Source of the DNA: Psychrobacillus psychrotolerans
GTDB lineage: Bacteria; Bacillota; Bacilli; Bacillales_A; Planococcaceae
Direction of reading: 5' to 3'
Assembly (NCBI RefSeq): GCF_900115805.1
Contig: NZ_FOXU01000007.1
Location: 62,001-126,000, forward strand
Length of the DNA stretch: 64,000 nucleotides
In this document: in pieces, positions 33,368 to 42,655 of the stretch
Layout: every line of letters begins with the position of its first letter
Numbering within the stretch: the first letter of the stretch is position 1
Position numbers and translations under genes: made by a program
The notes under the pieces: generated by a model
Told to the model about the DNA's origin: nothing
Database searches by the model: none
What the model saw: only the letters and a program-made list of their open reading frames with translations

Positions 33368-35989
33368 CTACTTTCTAAACAATTTAACCAACTCATTAAT
33401 GATTAATGGCAGCAAGCTAAGTGCAATGACAATTAGCCAATCCATCGAACCCAATGATTGAACGCTAAACAATTTAGCTAATGGTCCAACCGAAACTATT
33501 AGGACTTGAATAATTACGCCAACTAGAATAGAAGCTAACAAGAACTTATTTTTGAATATACCTACTTTAAATACAGATTGGTTCATAGATCTAAAGTTCA
33601 GCGAATGGATTAACTGTGAAAAACTAAGTGTAATAAATGCCATTGTCTGTGCATGCATTAATACATTCTCGGGAACACCCGATGTTACGCCATTTAAACC
33701 AATCATAAAAGCTACAAGGGTAATTATACCGATTAACAATCCGTTCAATATTAAAAATGGTAGCATTCCATGAAAAAGTCCCTCTTTTTGTCTCCTCGGT
33801 TTTTCCTTCATGACTCCTGGTTCCTCTGGATCTACACCAAGTGCCAATGCTGGGAATGTGTCTGTCACTAAGTTCACCCAAAGAATATGAATGGAACGGA
33901 GTGGGGTTGGCCATCCAGCCACAATAGCAAAAAACAGCGCAATAATTTCACCTAAATTACAGGAAATTAAAAAGATAACCGACTTTTTTATATTTTTATA
34001 TATATTTCTACCTTCCTCTACTGCTTTCACGATAGAGGCAAAGTTATCATCGGTCAATATCATATCTGACGCACCTTTTGCTACATCAGTTCCTGTTATT
34101 CCCATTGCAACTCCAATGTCTGCTTCTTTAAGGGACGGCGCATCATTCACACCATCTCCTGTCATTGAAACAGTATGACCGGCAGACTTTAATGCTTGCA
34201 CAATTTTCACCTTATGTTCAGGTGATACTCTTGCAAAAACGTTTGTTTTATTACATGCAGTCTTTATTTCTTCGTCTGTTATATTATCCAGCTCAATACC
34301 TTCCATTACTTCTGATTCTTGCTTGGCAATACCTAACTCACGAGCAATGGCAAAAGCAGTATCTCTATGGTCTCCAGTTATCATCACTGTTCGAATACCA
34401 GCTTTTTTACACACTTCAATAGATTCCTTCACTTCTAATCTCGGTGGGTCCATCATTCCCACAAAACCTACAAATATTAAATCCTCTTCAGACCCTACTA
34501 GTCCTTTATGTCCCTCCACTTGGTATGCCGCAGCTAATACACGAAGTGCAGACTGTGACATGGTATGTGAAGCAGAGATAATTTCTGCCTTTATTTTCTC
34601 GGTTAAGGGCATGACACCTTCTTCAGTCATTATTTGATTACAATGATTTAATAATCGATCTATTGCACCCTTTGTCATGCGGTAATATTCATTTTCATGT
34701 ATATGCACTGTAGTCATTAACTTCCGGTTCGAGTCGAATGGAATTTCATGAATACGTGGGTACTCTTTTTCTAGTAAATCTTTATCTAGATGGTTTTGAG
34801 CTGCTGCTGCCACTAATGCTATTTCAGTGGGATCACCAGTTTCTGCATCTTTTGTATATGTAGCATCATTACATAATACAAAGATTTTCATCAATAGACT
34901 TTGTATATCGTTTTCTAACTGAAAATCTTTTAGGGCATGTATTTGACCGTCGGCATAGAATTTCGTTACTGTCATTTTGTTCTGGGTGAGTGTTCCGGTT
35001 TTGTCGGAGCAAATAACATTTACTGAACCCAATGCTTCGACAGCTGGTAATTTTCTAATAATGACATGTTGTTTAATCATCCTCTGTACACCGATTGCAA
35101 GAACAATAGATACAATGGCAGGCATTCCTTCAGGAATAGCAGCAACCGCCAAACTTACAGCAATCATGAACATTTCTAGAAAATCTCGCCCCTGTAAAAT
35201 TCCTATTAAAAACATGACCAGTGAAATAATCAAAGCCCCTATACCTAGGTATTTCCCTACTTGTGCCAGGCTTTTTTGTAATGGTGTTTGCTCATCTACA
35301 GTAGTATTTAACATACCGGCTATTTTACCAATTTGAGTGTCCATCCCTGTAGCTACAGCTATTCCTGTTCCTCGTCCGACTGTTACAAGCGTAGACATAA
35401 ATAGCATGTTTAGCTGATCTCCAAGTGGAATATCCTGTTCGTCCTTTTCTAACAGAGCAAATGCATCTTTATCAACAGGAACTGACTCTCCCGTAAGTGT
35501 TGCTTCTTCTACCTTCAAATTAGCAGACTCTATTAGACGAATATCACATGGGATATAAGAACCTGCCCCTACCACCACAAAATCTCCAGGCACAACCTCT
35601 GCTGAGTCTATTTCTTTCATTTCTCCATCTCTTTGCACAATCGCTTTTGGGGTAGCCATATTTTTTAGTGCTTCCAGTGCATCCTCTGCTTTGGATTCTT
35701 GAATAACTCCCACAACAGCGTTAATTATTACGACCAGTCCTATAATAAGTGCATCTGCAATCTCGCCAACAAAAGCAGAAACGACAGCAGCAACTATCAA
35801 AACATAAATGAGAACATTGTTAATCTGTGAAAATATTCTCTCTACCCAAGTTTTCTTGCGATTAGTAGCTAATCGATTGTGGCCGTATTGCTGCAATCGT
35901 TTTTGTGCTTCTAGCTCCGTGATCCCTTTGTCGTTTTTAACATGAAGTTCCTGGAACACTTCTTCTTTAGATTTTTTATACCATATCAT
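33368..35989 (-). CDS. Cation-transporting P-type ATPase, PMR1/SERCA-like
   Basis: 873-residue P2-type ATPase. Actuator motif LTGESVPVD, phosphorylation motif CSDKTGTLTQNKM with aspartate, nucleotide domain KGAIDRLL, hinge MITGDHRDTA and MTGDGVNDAPSLKEADIGVAMG. The order of helices with an N-terminal cation ATPase domain fits Ca2+-type pumps. The hydrophobic M4 segment has AAIPEGMPAIVS (PEG(M/L)P), the Ca2+-type version. Single gene, divergent from the RsbR-like gene. Confidence 0.92.
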   Translation of the reverse strand: MIWYKKSKEEVFQELHVKNDKGITELEAQKRLQQYGHNRLATNRKKTWVERIFSQINNVLIYVLIVAAVVSAFVGEIADALIIGLVVIINAVVGVIQESKAEDALEALKNMATPKAIVQRDGEMKEIDSAEVVPGDFVVVGAGSYIPCDIRLIESANLKVEEATLTGESVPVDKDAFALLEKDEQDIPLGDQLNMLFMSTLVTVGRGTGIAVATGMDTQIGKIAGMLNTTVDEQTPLQKSLAQVGKYLGIGALIISLVMFLIGILQGRDFLEMFMIAVSLAVAAIPEGMPAIVSIVLAIGVQRMIKQHVIIRKLPAVEALGSVNVICSDKTGTLTQNKMTVTKFYADGQIHALKDFQLENDIQSLLMKIFVLCNDATYTKDAETGDPTEIALVAAAAQNHLDKDLLEKEYPRIHEIPFDSNRKLMTTVHIHENEYYRMTKGAIDRLLNHCNQIMTEEGVMPLTEKIKAEIISASHTMSQSALRVLAAAYQVEGHKGLVGSEEDLIFVGFVGMMDPPRLEVKESIEVCKKAGIRTVMITGDHRDTAFAIARELGIAKQESEVMEGIELDNITDEEIKTACNKTNVFARVSPEHKVKIVQALKSAGHTVSMTGDGVNDAPSLKEADIGVAMGITGTDVAKGASDMILTDDNFASIVKAVEEGRNIYKNIKKSVIFLISCNLGEIIALFFAIVAGWPTPLRSIHILWVNLVTDTFPALALGVDPEEPGVMKEKPRRQKEGLFHGMLPFLILNGLLIGIITLVAFMIGLNGVTSGVPENVLMHAQTMAFITLSFSQLIHSLNFRSMNQSVFKVGIFKNKFLLASILVGVIIQVLIVSVGPLAKLFSVQSLGSMDWLIVIALSLLPLIINELVKLFRK

Positions 35990-36115
35990 CTCGGTTTCAT
36001 CTTTCCTTTCTAGTAATTGTTTAAATTACGATATTTTGTTCCACCTAAGTGGAATAATTTGTTCAGTACCCTTACAATAATATTAATATTAGAAAGATTG
36101 AAGGAGATAGATGAA

Positions 36116-36940
36116 ATGAGTCATCTAAACAAAGAATTATTTGATTTTATCATGACCAATAAATCGGAAATAACAGATGCATGGTTAACTCAACAGTCAA
36201 AAGATAATCCAACCTACTCCCTACCACAAAACAATACATACTTGAGAGATGAAAATGGAGCTTTAATAGAAGCTATATCTTCTGTCTATATCCGTGATCA
36301 ATATGAATATCTTGAATATATCAACACCCGTTCTGCAGTAGTCGCAGAAAAGAGAGCAAAAGAAAAATTCCCTTTGTATGAAAGCATCCGAAGTTTTCGT
36401 AATGTCCGGATTGCCTATTGGGCTTTCGTTCAAAAATTTATCCAACAGTCTACAACTCCTGTAACTGGAAAACAGGTTGCGGAATGGTCTAATTTGATGA
36501 ATACTGCATTTGACCACATCATTGAAAACTTTGCAAAGTATCATCATATATATACAGCAAATCTTCTCGCTACCCAACAAGCTCTGATTACAGAGTTAAG
36601 TAGTCCTGTTATTCCTATTAAAGAAGGGATAGGAGTTTTACCTTTAGTAGGAAATATTGATACCGAACGTGCATCCATTATTTTAGAAACCACCTTGCAA
36701 CAGAGTTCTGCTAAAAAGCTTAGTACCCTTTTTATAGATTTATCGGCAGTACCAGTATTAGACACGATGGTTGCCCAACAATTGTATCAGCTGCATTCTG
36801 CACTAAAACTTATTGGTGTGCATGCTATTTTCTCTGGAATTCGACCTGAACTTGCTCAAACGGCAGTTTCACTAGGTATTAACTTTGCAGATATGCAGTC
36901 CTATTCCACATTAATGTACGCTTTGAAGGCTAATTCTTAA
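36116..36940 (+). CDS. RsbR-family stressosome protein
   Basis: 274 residues, the usual RsbR length. N-terminal helical non-haem globin-like sensor (residues 1-150), then a C-terminal STAS domain GVLPLVGNIDTERASIILE...FIDLSAVPVLDTMVAQQL. Two threonines in DIDT/VLDT-type positions correspond to the RsbT phosphorylation sites in RsbRA, by analogy. It would sit in the stressosome that senses stress for SigB. I start at the ATG after AAGGAGATAGATGAA; upstream in-frame residues are not supported. RsbS/RsbT genes are not nearby. Confidence 0.88.
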   Translation: MSHLNKELFDFIMTNKSEITDAWLTQQSKDNPTYSLPQNNTYLRDENGALIEAISSVYIRDQYEYLEYINTRSAVVAEKRAKEKFPLYESIRSFRNVRIAYWAFVQKFIQQSTTPVTGKQVAEWSNLMNTAFDHIIENFAKYHHIYTANLLATQQALITELSSPVIPIKEGIGVLPLVGNIDTERASIILETTLQQSSAKKLSTLFIDLSAVPVLDTMVAQQLYQLHSALKLIGVHAIFSGIRPELAQTAVSLGINFADMQSYSTLMYALKANS

Positions 36941-36941
36941 G

Positions 36942-37039
36942 TTATTCACAGTGTATCCACAGTACACAAATTTCCAGAGAGTTACCCACATGTTAATAAC
37001 TTTCCAAAAGAAAAGCGACAATTATTCCACTGTGGATAA
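36942..37039. promoter_or_regulatory. Cluster of DnaA-box-like sequences
   Basis: Four near-consensus boxes in 98 bases: TTATTCACA (36942-36950, fits TTATNCACA), GTATCCACA (36953-36961, one mismatch), TTACCCACA (36982-36990, one mismatch), and TTATCCACA on the minus strand (37039-37031, perfect). The last is also part of a terminator stem. Whether DnaA binds here is inference. Confidence 0.55.
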
Positions 37040-37060
37040 TTAGTCGCTCTCTTTTATTGA
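37011..37060. terminator. Convergent-gene terminator with DnaA-box stem
   Basis: AAAAGCGAC-AATTAT-CCAC pairs with GTGG-ATAATT-AGTCGC around a short loop; T/A tracts on both sides. It lies between the RsbR-like gene (plus) and the VOC gene (minus). Confidence 0.75.
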
Positions 37061-37707
37061 ATCGTTATTTTTCCTTCTCTATTTACTAGAATTTCTTTTC
37101 CAGTCTCCAGAACTATTTCTAATGGAGAAGTTTTACTCATATTTTTAGAAAAATACCATTTTCTCTGTGGGGGAACTAATAAAATAAACGTATCTTTTTT
37201 TCCTAGAAAGTTTAATTCATCCGGTTCAATTTGGACATGCCCGGAAATAGGAATACCAATACTTTGCAGCTTTTCTCCTGTTTCCTCTACAAAGGGAGTA
37301 GTAATACTTACCTCACTTAGATTTAAAAATGACTCGATGCTGAAATCACTCCATTTGTCTACATTTCTCCTTGCTATTAACTCAATCACATTACCCGTTG
37401 GATCTTCAAAGTAGAAAGCATCTGCTTCAAACCGAGCATAATAGATTTCATCTACAGATGCTTCTCTATTTAGCAACACTCTCTCTTTTGCCCAATGTTT
37501 TGCAAGGGTGAATTGGTTACCTGGTATATTAATGGCAAAATGATAGGAAGTCTGTAAATCGGAATGTCGAAAAATGAGCGTCGAAGTTCCAATTGATAGT
37601 TGGAAATATTCGTCTGTAGATTGTTCTATAGGAAGCTCTAAAACATTCCCATAGAAGCCTCGTAATTGTTTTAATTGATTTGTATATAGCGTTACTGTCT
37701 TAAACAT
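37054..37707 (-). CDS. VOC-family protein (glyoxalase/dioxygenase-like)
   Basis: 217 residues with two beta-alpha-beta VOC repeats: TVTLYTNQLKQLRGFYGNVLELP, then YFEDPTGNVIELI, which ends with the Glu metal ligand. The second half is degenerate. Substrate unknown; members include glyoxalases and extradiol dioxygenases. ATG after GGAGGAG. Next gene, 13 bases upstream, encodes an ASCH protein; possibly cotranscribed. Confidence 0.8.
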   Translation of the reverse strand: MFKTVTLYTNQLKQLRGFYGNVLELPIEQSTDEYFQLSIGTSTLIFRHSDLQTSYHFAINIPGNQFTLAKHWAKERVLLNREASVDEIYYARFEADAFYFEDPTGNVIELIARRNVDKWSDFSIESFLNLSEVSITTPFVEETGEKLQSIGIPISGHVQIEPDELNFLGKKDTFILLVPPQRKWYFSKNMSKTSPLEIVLETGKEILVNREGKITIQ

Positions 37708-37720
37708 ATTCTCTCCTCCA

Positions 37721-38167
37721 TTACTTAACGTCTATAAGTTCAAAACGCTCGCAAACTAGTAACATCTCTTCTGAAAACTCCCTATCTAATTCTTTTAACT
37801 CATTTGAGAAAAATTCGATATGTACCTTACGCCAATGTTCATAGCTAAGATCCCCTTCTCCTTCTGCATAAGCAAAATCCAAAGGTACCTCTTTCATCGG
37901 CATTATTTTCACGTCCGATGTCCGAATTATACAAACTGGTTCATCCTTACTATTAAGTACAATACTATAATCGTTTACCATAGGAAGTGGCTCATTCTCT
38001 AACTCATAATGTAAATGCAATGAGCAGGTAGCAGATTTTACTCCATCCTTTACTAGCTGAGCCAATTCATCTGGAATACCACCAAACTGCCATGCAGTGA
38101 CTGAAAGCGTCTTTTCTTTTCCAACAAAATACGTATCCCAATACTTTTTAGCTAATGCATTCATCAT
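37721..38167 (-). CDS. ASCH-domain protein
   Basis: About 149 residues. The ASCH fold is indicated by ALAKKYWDTYFVG, LSVTAWQFGGIPDELAQLVKDGVKSATCSL and EPVCIIRTSDVKIM. ASCH proteins bind RNA or modified nucleosides. Two adjacent ATGs follow GAGG; either may be the start. Length is normal. Confidence 0.85.
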   Translation of the reverse strand: MMNALAKKYWDTYFVGKEKTLSVTAWQFGGIPDELAQLVKDGVKSATCSLHLHYELENEPLPMVNDYSIVLNSKDEPVCIIRTSDVKIMPMKEVPLDFAYAEGEGDLSYEHWRKVHIEFFSNELKELDREFSEEMLLVCERFELIDVK

Positions 38168-38370
38168 GAAAACCTCATTCAATTTATTTTTTCTTTAAAT
38201 TCAGTATATTAAACTACGTCTGTAATTACTATTGCAAAGGTAGATTTATTCTTACCTTACATATGGGTTAACATTAGCACTCCAACTTGTTTATAATTCT
38301 TGTATATTTGTTATAAGCATTTTGCTTTAAAAGCATGCTCAAAACTTTCCAATCCAAAGGAGCCATTTAA

Positions 38371-39543
38371 ATGACTAATAAACTCTATTATGAAAATCCC
38401 AACATCCAATCCTTTCATGCAAAAGTAATTGAACAGCAGCAAGATTATGTTGTTCTTTCCAAGACTGCCTTTTACCCTACCGGTGGTGGTCAGCCGCATG
38501 ATCTTGGGCTGTTAAACGACGTTGAAGTGACAAATGTAGAAATAGTTGATGGTGAAATTAGACATTTCATTAATAATCCTTTACCTGAAAATACTTTGGA
38601 GGTAAAGGGACAGCTTGACTGGAAGAGACGTTTTGATCATATGCAACAACATGCTGGTCAACATATCCTATCGGCAGCCTTTGAACAATTATTTGGATTC
38701 CAAACGGTTAGCTTCCATTTAGGAAAAGATACAGTGACGATTGACTTAAATGCAGCCGAAGTAACAGAAGCACAGTTAATAGAAGTAGAGCTAAGTGCAA
38801 ATCAAGTAATTCTAGAAAATCATCCTATTGAAACAAAGTGGATAACCGAAGAGGAATTATCAAACTTCCATTTACGAAAAGCGACATCAGTAAAAGAAAA
38901 TATTCGACTCGTCATCATTCCTGACTACGATTACAATGCATGCGGGGGAACCCATCCATCCTCTACTGGGCAAGTAAGAGCTATTAAAATTCTTCAGACA
39001 GAAAAACAAAAGAAACTTGTACGAGTGGAGTTCATATGTGGGGAAAGAATTCTTACACATTTACATAGAAAACACCAGGTACTTGTAAATTTAGTTAGTA
39101 CATTAAGCACTCCCGAAGACAAAATTATTAATGCTGCCAAAAATCTTTTAGCACAAAATTCCGCATTAGAAAAGGAAATAAAAGATCTATCCAATTCTCT
39201 TTTAACATATAAAGCAAGAGAGTTAAGAGAAAACTCAGATGGAACTACGATTACTTGTATACTCGAAAATAGATCGATGCAAGAGCTTCAAAAACTAGCT
39301 AAATTAGTCATCCAAGACACCCCACAATCTATGTGTATTTTAGTCTCTCACAATGATGACAAGCTACAAATTGTCGTTGCGAAAGGAAGTAATGTAGTTC
39401 AAAGTATGAAAGACCTCATTACACATATTTTGCCTTTTATCCATGGCAAAGGCGGGGGCAACGAGAACATGGCTCAAGGTGGTGGAGATAAAATAATAAC
39501 AAGTGAACAATTAATCGAAATAGCTAAATCATATATCCATTAA
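38371..39543 (+). CDS. AlaX-type alanyl-tRNA editing protein
   Basis: Stand-alone editing protein that deacylates mischarged Ser- or Gly-tRNA(Ala). 390 residues: an AlaRS-like second-additional-domain region, zinc motifs HAGQH and CGGTHP, and a C-terminal DHHA1 domain (KGGGNENMAQGGG). This is the long AlaX-L form. ATG after AAGGAG. Single gene. Confidence 0.92.
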   Translation: MTNKLYYENPNIQSFHAKVIEQQQDYVVLSKTAFYPTGGGQPHDLGLLNDVEVTNVEIVDGEIRHFINNPLPENTLEVKGQLDWKRRFDHMQQHAGQHILSAAFEQLFGFQTVSFHLGKDTVTIDLNAAEVTEAQLIEVELSANQVILENHPIETKWITEEELSNFHLRKATSVKENIRLVIIPDYDYNACGGTHPSSTGQVRAIKILQTEKQKKLVRVEFICGERILTHLHRKHQVLVNLVSTLSTPEDKIINAAKNLLAQNSALEKEIKDLSNSLLTYKARELRENSDGTTITCILENRSMQELQKLAKLVIQDTPQSMCILVSHNDDKLQIVVAKGSNVVQSMKDLITHILPFIHGKGGGNENMAQGGGDKIITSEQLIEIAKSYIH

Positions 39544-39610
39544 GCACCGTTCCACAAATGTCCTCCTGACATATACTAAGTTGATTACTCTATGAAAGGA
39601 GGATTAAGCA

Positions 39611-40096
39611 ATGAACAATCAATTTCCTTTTCCACAAGGTCCAGGCGGTCCCCAAGGATTTCCACCTATTGAAGGACAACAATTTAGAAATCCACCGTTT
39701 CCTGGAAGTATGATGCCACCATTTGGAAATCAACAATTTCCTGGGAACATCTTCCCTCCGTTTGGTCAACAACAAGGGCCATCATTCCCTCCTAGCTTTC
39801 CACCAGGGAGACCACCAGGGGGTCAACAAGGCGGTGGTCAACAAGGAGCTCCGACTAGCCCACCACCTTCTTTTGTTCCACAAAGACAAAGTGTCGGGGT
39901 ATTTGCTGTAGATCCTGGTTCCATCCGAGGTTGTCTATTCCGCAATACGTATGTATGGCTGAATAACGGCAATTCTTTTTGGCTTTATCCTACGTTTGTC
40001 GGCAGAAGATCTGTATCAGGATTTAGATGGAACGGATTCATGTGGACTTACTACGGAACAGATTTGGAGAGAATTTCCTCTTTTCAATGTTTTTAA
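39611..40096 (+). CDS. Proline/glycine/glutamine-rich protein, probable spore-surface protein
   Basis: 161 residues. The first 100 are low-complexity (PFPQGPGGPQGFPP, PPGRPPGGQQGGGQQG). The C-terminal 60 form a conserved module GSIRGCLFRNTYVWLNNGNSFW...FVGRRSVSGFRW, a small aromatic-rich domain seen in several Bacillus proteins of unknown function. The composition resembles coat or appendage proteins, so a spore role is likely but unproven. Start after AAAGGAGGATTAAGCA. Own terminator downstream. Confidence 0.65.
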   Translation: MNNQFPFPQGPGGPQGFPPIEGQQFRNPPFPGSMMPPFGNQQFPGNIFPPFGQQQGPSFPPSFPPGRPPGGQQGGGQQGAPTSPPPSFVPQRQSVGVFAVDPGSIRGCLFRNTYVWLNNGNSFWLYPTFVGRRSVSGFRWNGFMWTYYGTDLERISSFQCF

Positions 40097-40108
40097 CCTA
40101 GTAAATGT

Positions 40109-40136
40109 ACCGAGCATATTGCTCGGTTTTTTTATT
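40109..40136 (+). terminator. Terminator after the proline-rich protein gene
   Basis: ACCGAGCA/TGCTCGGT stem with a 3-base loop and a long T run. Confidence 0.9.
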
Positions 40137-40163
40137 TCACTTAAATAGCATAACTATGTACTC

Positions 40164-40212
40164 TTTACAAATATTATTTTTCGCCGTAACATATATTTAG
40201 TTAGCTAAGTAA
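40164..40212 (+). promoter_or_regulatory. marR promoter with palindromic operator
   Basis: TTTACA (40164-40169), 17 bases, TAACAT (40187-40192), then the near-palindrome TTTAGTTAGCTAAGTAA (40196-40212) over the expected transcription start. The TTAGTTAGCTAA type is common for MarR regulators, so autoregulation is likely. Confidence 0.6.
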
Positions 40213-40244
40213 TTTGGATTTACATAAAAGGAGAGATTCACTCA

Positions 40245-40640
40245 ATGAATCCACTTATTCACGAGCTTTTTCAAAAATATCGTTTTTTAAAACAGGAAGT
40301 TAATCATACTTTAAAAGAATTTAATTTATTCGCTTCGCAGTGGTCAGTTCTTTACTGTATCCAAAAGCATAATGAAATGACATTGACACAGATTTGGAAA
40401 TACTTAAACGTAGAAGCACCCACTATTACAAGAACGGTTAATAGGTTAGCTGAGCTTGGTTGGATTGAAATCTCTTCTGGTAAAGATAGACGAGAAAAAA
40501 TTGTAAAACTGTCTGAACATGCGCTACAACAGTTTCCAGTTATCAACGAAGCGATGAAGGAATTTGAGGAACGAGTTCTCAATGGCTTGTCCAAAGAAGA
40601 AGAACTTCTATTGTTTGAACTGCTACAAAAGGTAAAATAA
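40245..40640 (+). CDS. MarR-family transcriptional regulator
   Basis: 131-residue winged-helix dimeric regulator. The recognition helix lies in LTQIWKYLNVEAPTITRTVNRLAELGWIEI and the wing in SGKDRREKIVKLS. ATG after AAAAGGAGAG. Upstream palindrome suggests autoregulation; downstream MFS exporter gene is probably its target. No cysteine typical of OhrR-type redox sensing near the N-terminus. Confidence 0.92.
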   Translation: MNPLIHELFQKYRFLKQEVNHTLKEFNLFASQWSVLYCIQKHNEMTLTQIWKYLNVEAPTITRTVNRLAELGWIEISSGKDRREKIVKLSEHALQQFPVINEAMKEFEERVLNGLSKEEELLLFELLQKVK

Positions 40641-40670
40641 AGAGATAAATTAAAGTTAGAAGGAAGCGAT

Positions 40671-40718
40671 TGACCTAGACGAAGCCATATGTGGCATCTT
40701 CTAGGTTCTACTTCGTGC
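40671..40718 (+). other. Paired hairpins between marR and the exporter gene
   Basis: ACCTAGACGAAGCC pairs imperfectly with GGCATCTTCTAGGT. ACGAAG (inside the first arm) can also pair with CTTCGT 30 bases on. This is two competing structures, as in leaders, but no T tract follows. Confidence 0.25.
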
Positions 40719-40828
40719 TTTGATGGGTTAGTATATCTCTGAACTCTTATGATGGTATGGACGCCAATGTAGGATTACTGGACTCCCTTTGGTCAGACCA
40801 TAAATACGAGATATACAGGAGGATTATT

Positions 40829-42001
40829 ATGTTAAAAACTAAAGAGCCTATATGGACGAAAGCATTTATAAGTTTGTTTACTACAAACTTTTCTATTTTT
40901 ATAATTTTTTATGGACTTGTATCGGCACTTCCACTTTACGCTACAGATGTATTATCGCGCTCAGACGAGGATGCAGGTCTATTAATGACTATCTTTTTAG
41001 TTTCTGCAATTGTTACTCGTCCTTTTTCTGGGAAAATATTAGACCTAATTGGAAAGCGCAAGGTATTATGGCTTACTCTGTTCCTATACTTAGTATGTAC
41101 AGGCCTTTATTATTTTATTGAACCTTTTGAAGGATTGTTAGTACTACGATTTGTACAAGGTATTTTCTTTAGTATTGCTACTACCGCTAGTGGTTCGATG
41201 GCTGCAGATAATATTCCTATTTCTAGGCGTGGTGCTGGACTAGGCTATTTTACGATGTCTACGAATTTAGCAGTTGTAATCGGGCCGTTAATAGCTTTGA
41301 CCCTTATGCAATCTTTCTCCTATGATGTTATGTTTTTATCTTTAACGATTTTGCTTCTAATTGGCTCCATCGCAACATTACTAATACCTGAGGGTAAAAA
41401 AGTGGAAGCTACTTCCCCTAGATCGAAGTTAACGTGGAATGATCTTTTTGAAAAAAAGGCATTACCTGTTGCTTTAATAGCCAGTTTAGTTGCTTTTTCT
41501 TATGCTAGTGTACTTTCTTACCTATCTATTTACTCCCAAGAAAAAGGTGTACTTCACTTAACTAGTAGCTTTTTTGCTGTCTTTGCTATCGTGATGTTAG
41601 CGACACGACCATTTACAGGTCGAATCTTCGATGAAAAGGGACCAAAATATATTGTTATTCCAGGGCTTGTCTCGTTCATGATCGGACTTGCCTTACTTGC
41701 TTTTATGAACTCCCCATTCCTTTTCTTACTCTCTGGTGCATTTATCGGCCTAGGTTATGGTGCTGTAGTTCCGAGTTTTCAAACACTTGCAATTCAGTCC
41801 ACGAAGCATGAACGTAGTGGATACGCTACGGCAACATTTTTCACGCTTTTTGATACTGGTCTAGCTATAGGTTCTTACATTTTAGGACTTATCGCCACTC
41901 GACTTGGTTATCAAAATTTATATCTCTTCTCTATTATTTCTCTCATTATTGCACTGGTTCTGTTTATTGTAAGAGTAAAAAAAGTACAACGTCCTGTATA
42001 G
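40829..42001 (+). CDS. MFS drug exporter
   Basis: 390 residues, 12 membrane segments. The motif between helices 2 and 3, SGKILDLIGKRKVLW, is the MFS signature A; the motif C-like region is FTMSTNLAVVIGPLIAL. ATG has AGGAGG six bases upstream; a longer in-frame start 24 codons earlier is unsupported. Preceded by marR, whose product likely regulates it. Substrate unknown. Confidence 0.88.
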   Translation: MLKTKEPIWTKAFISLFTTNFSIFIIFYGLVSALPLYATDVLSRSDEDAGLLMTIFLVSAIVTRPFSGKILDLIGKRKVLWLTLFLYLVCTGLYYFIEPFEGLLVLRFVQGIFFSIATTASGSMAADNIPISRRGAGLGYFTMSTNLAVVIGPLIALTLMQSFSYDVMFLSLTILLLIGSIATLLIPEGKKVEATSPRSKLTWNDLFEKKALPVALIASLVAFSYASVLSYLSIYSQEKGVLHLTSSFFAVFAIVMLATRPFTGRIFDEKGPKYIVIPGLVSFMIGLALLAFMNSPFLFLLSGAFIGLGYGAVVPSFQTLAIQSTKHERSGYATATFFTLFDTGLAIGSYILGLIATRLGYQNLYLFSIISLIIALVLFIVRVKKVQRPV

Positions 42002-42104
42002 CATAGAGGGTGTACCCTTTATTAGTTAGTTTTTAATCTATGTATATAAAAGCCCTTATTTTGGTAATACTGGAACCATTAAAGTATTTCAAGGAGGACA
42101 ATAC

Positions 42105-42641
42105 ATGAGAAAGCAAATCGTAATTCCATTACTAATAGCAGTCACGGCACTAGGAGGGTGTAATTTCCCTTCTGCAGACGCTGATCTAAAAGATGCAGTG
42201 CAGGTTTCATTATTGAATATAGAAGGTAAAGAAGTAGGGAAAGCCACTTTGTCCGAGCATTCCAAAGGAGTGCATATATTATTAAAAGCAGAGGGTCTTA
42301 CTCCTGGCATTAAAGCAATTCATTTCCATGAAAAGGCAAGCTGCGAAAAACCTACTTTTGAATCCGCGGGTGCTCACTTTAATCCAACTGGAAAAGAGCA
42401 CGGGTTTGAAAATGCAAAAGGCTATCATTTAGGAGACTTACCAAACATTGAAGTTGGAGAAGATGGTACAGTAGAGTTAGAAACTGTTTCTCCGGCGGTT
42501 GTTTTGACTGCAGGAAAAAGTAACTCATTATTAGATGCGGATGGAAGTGCCCTTGTTATTCATGAAAATGCGGATGATTATAAAACGGATCCTTCCGGAA
42601 ATTCTGGTGGAAGAATTGTATGCGGGGAAATTAGTAAGTAG
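42105..42641 (+). CDS. sodC: Cu/Zn superoxide dismutase lipoprotein
   Basis: 178 residues with lipobox LGGCNFPS. All metal ligands appear: IHFHEKASC (two His), GAHFNP (bridging His), KEHGF, GYHLGDL (His and Asp), VIHENADDY. The disulfide cysteines are in KASC and IVCGE, and the arginine is GGRIVCG. It is thus more complete than the B. subtilis YojM homologue, which lacks ligands. It protects the outer face of the membrane from superoxide. Followed 14 bases later by the CAP-domain gene. Confidence 0.9.
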   Translation: MRKQIVIPLLIAVTALGGCNFPSADADLKDAVQVSLLNIEGKEVGKATLSEHSKGVHILLKAEGLTPGIKAIHFHEKASCEKPTFESAGAHFNPTGKEHGFENAKGYHLGDLPNIEVGEDGTVELETVSPAVVLTAGKSNSLLDADGSALVIHENADDYKTDPSGNSGGRIVCGEISK

Positions 42642-42655
42642 TTTGGAGGTTTAAC

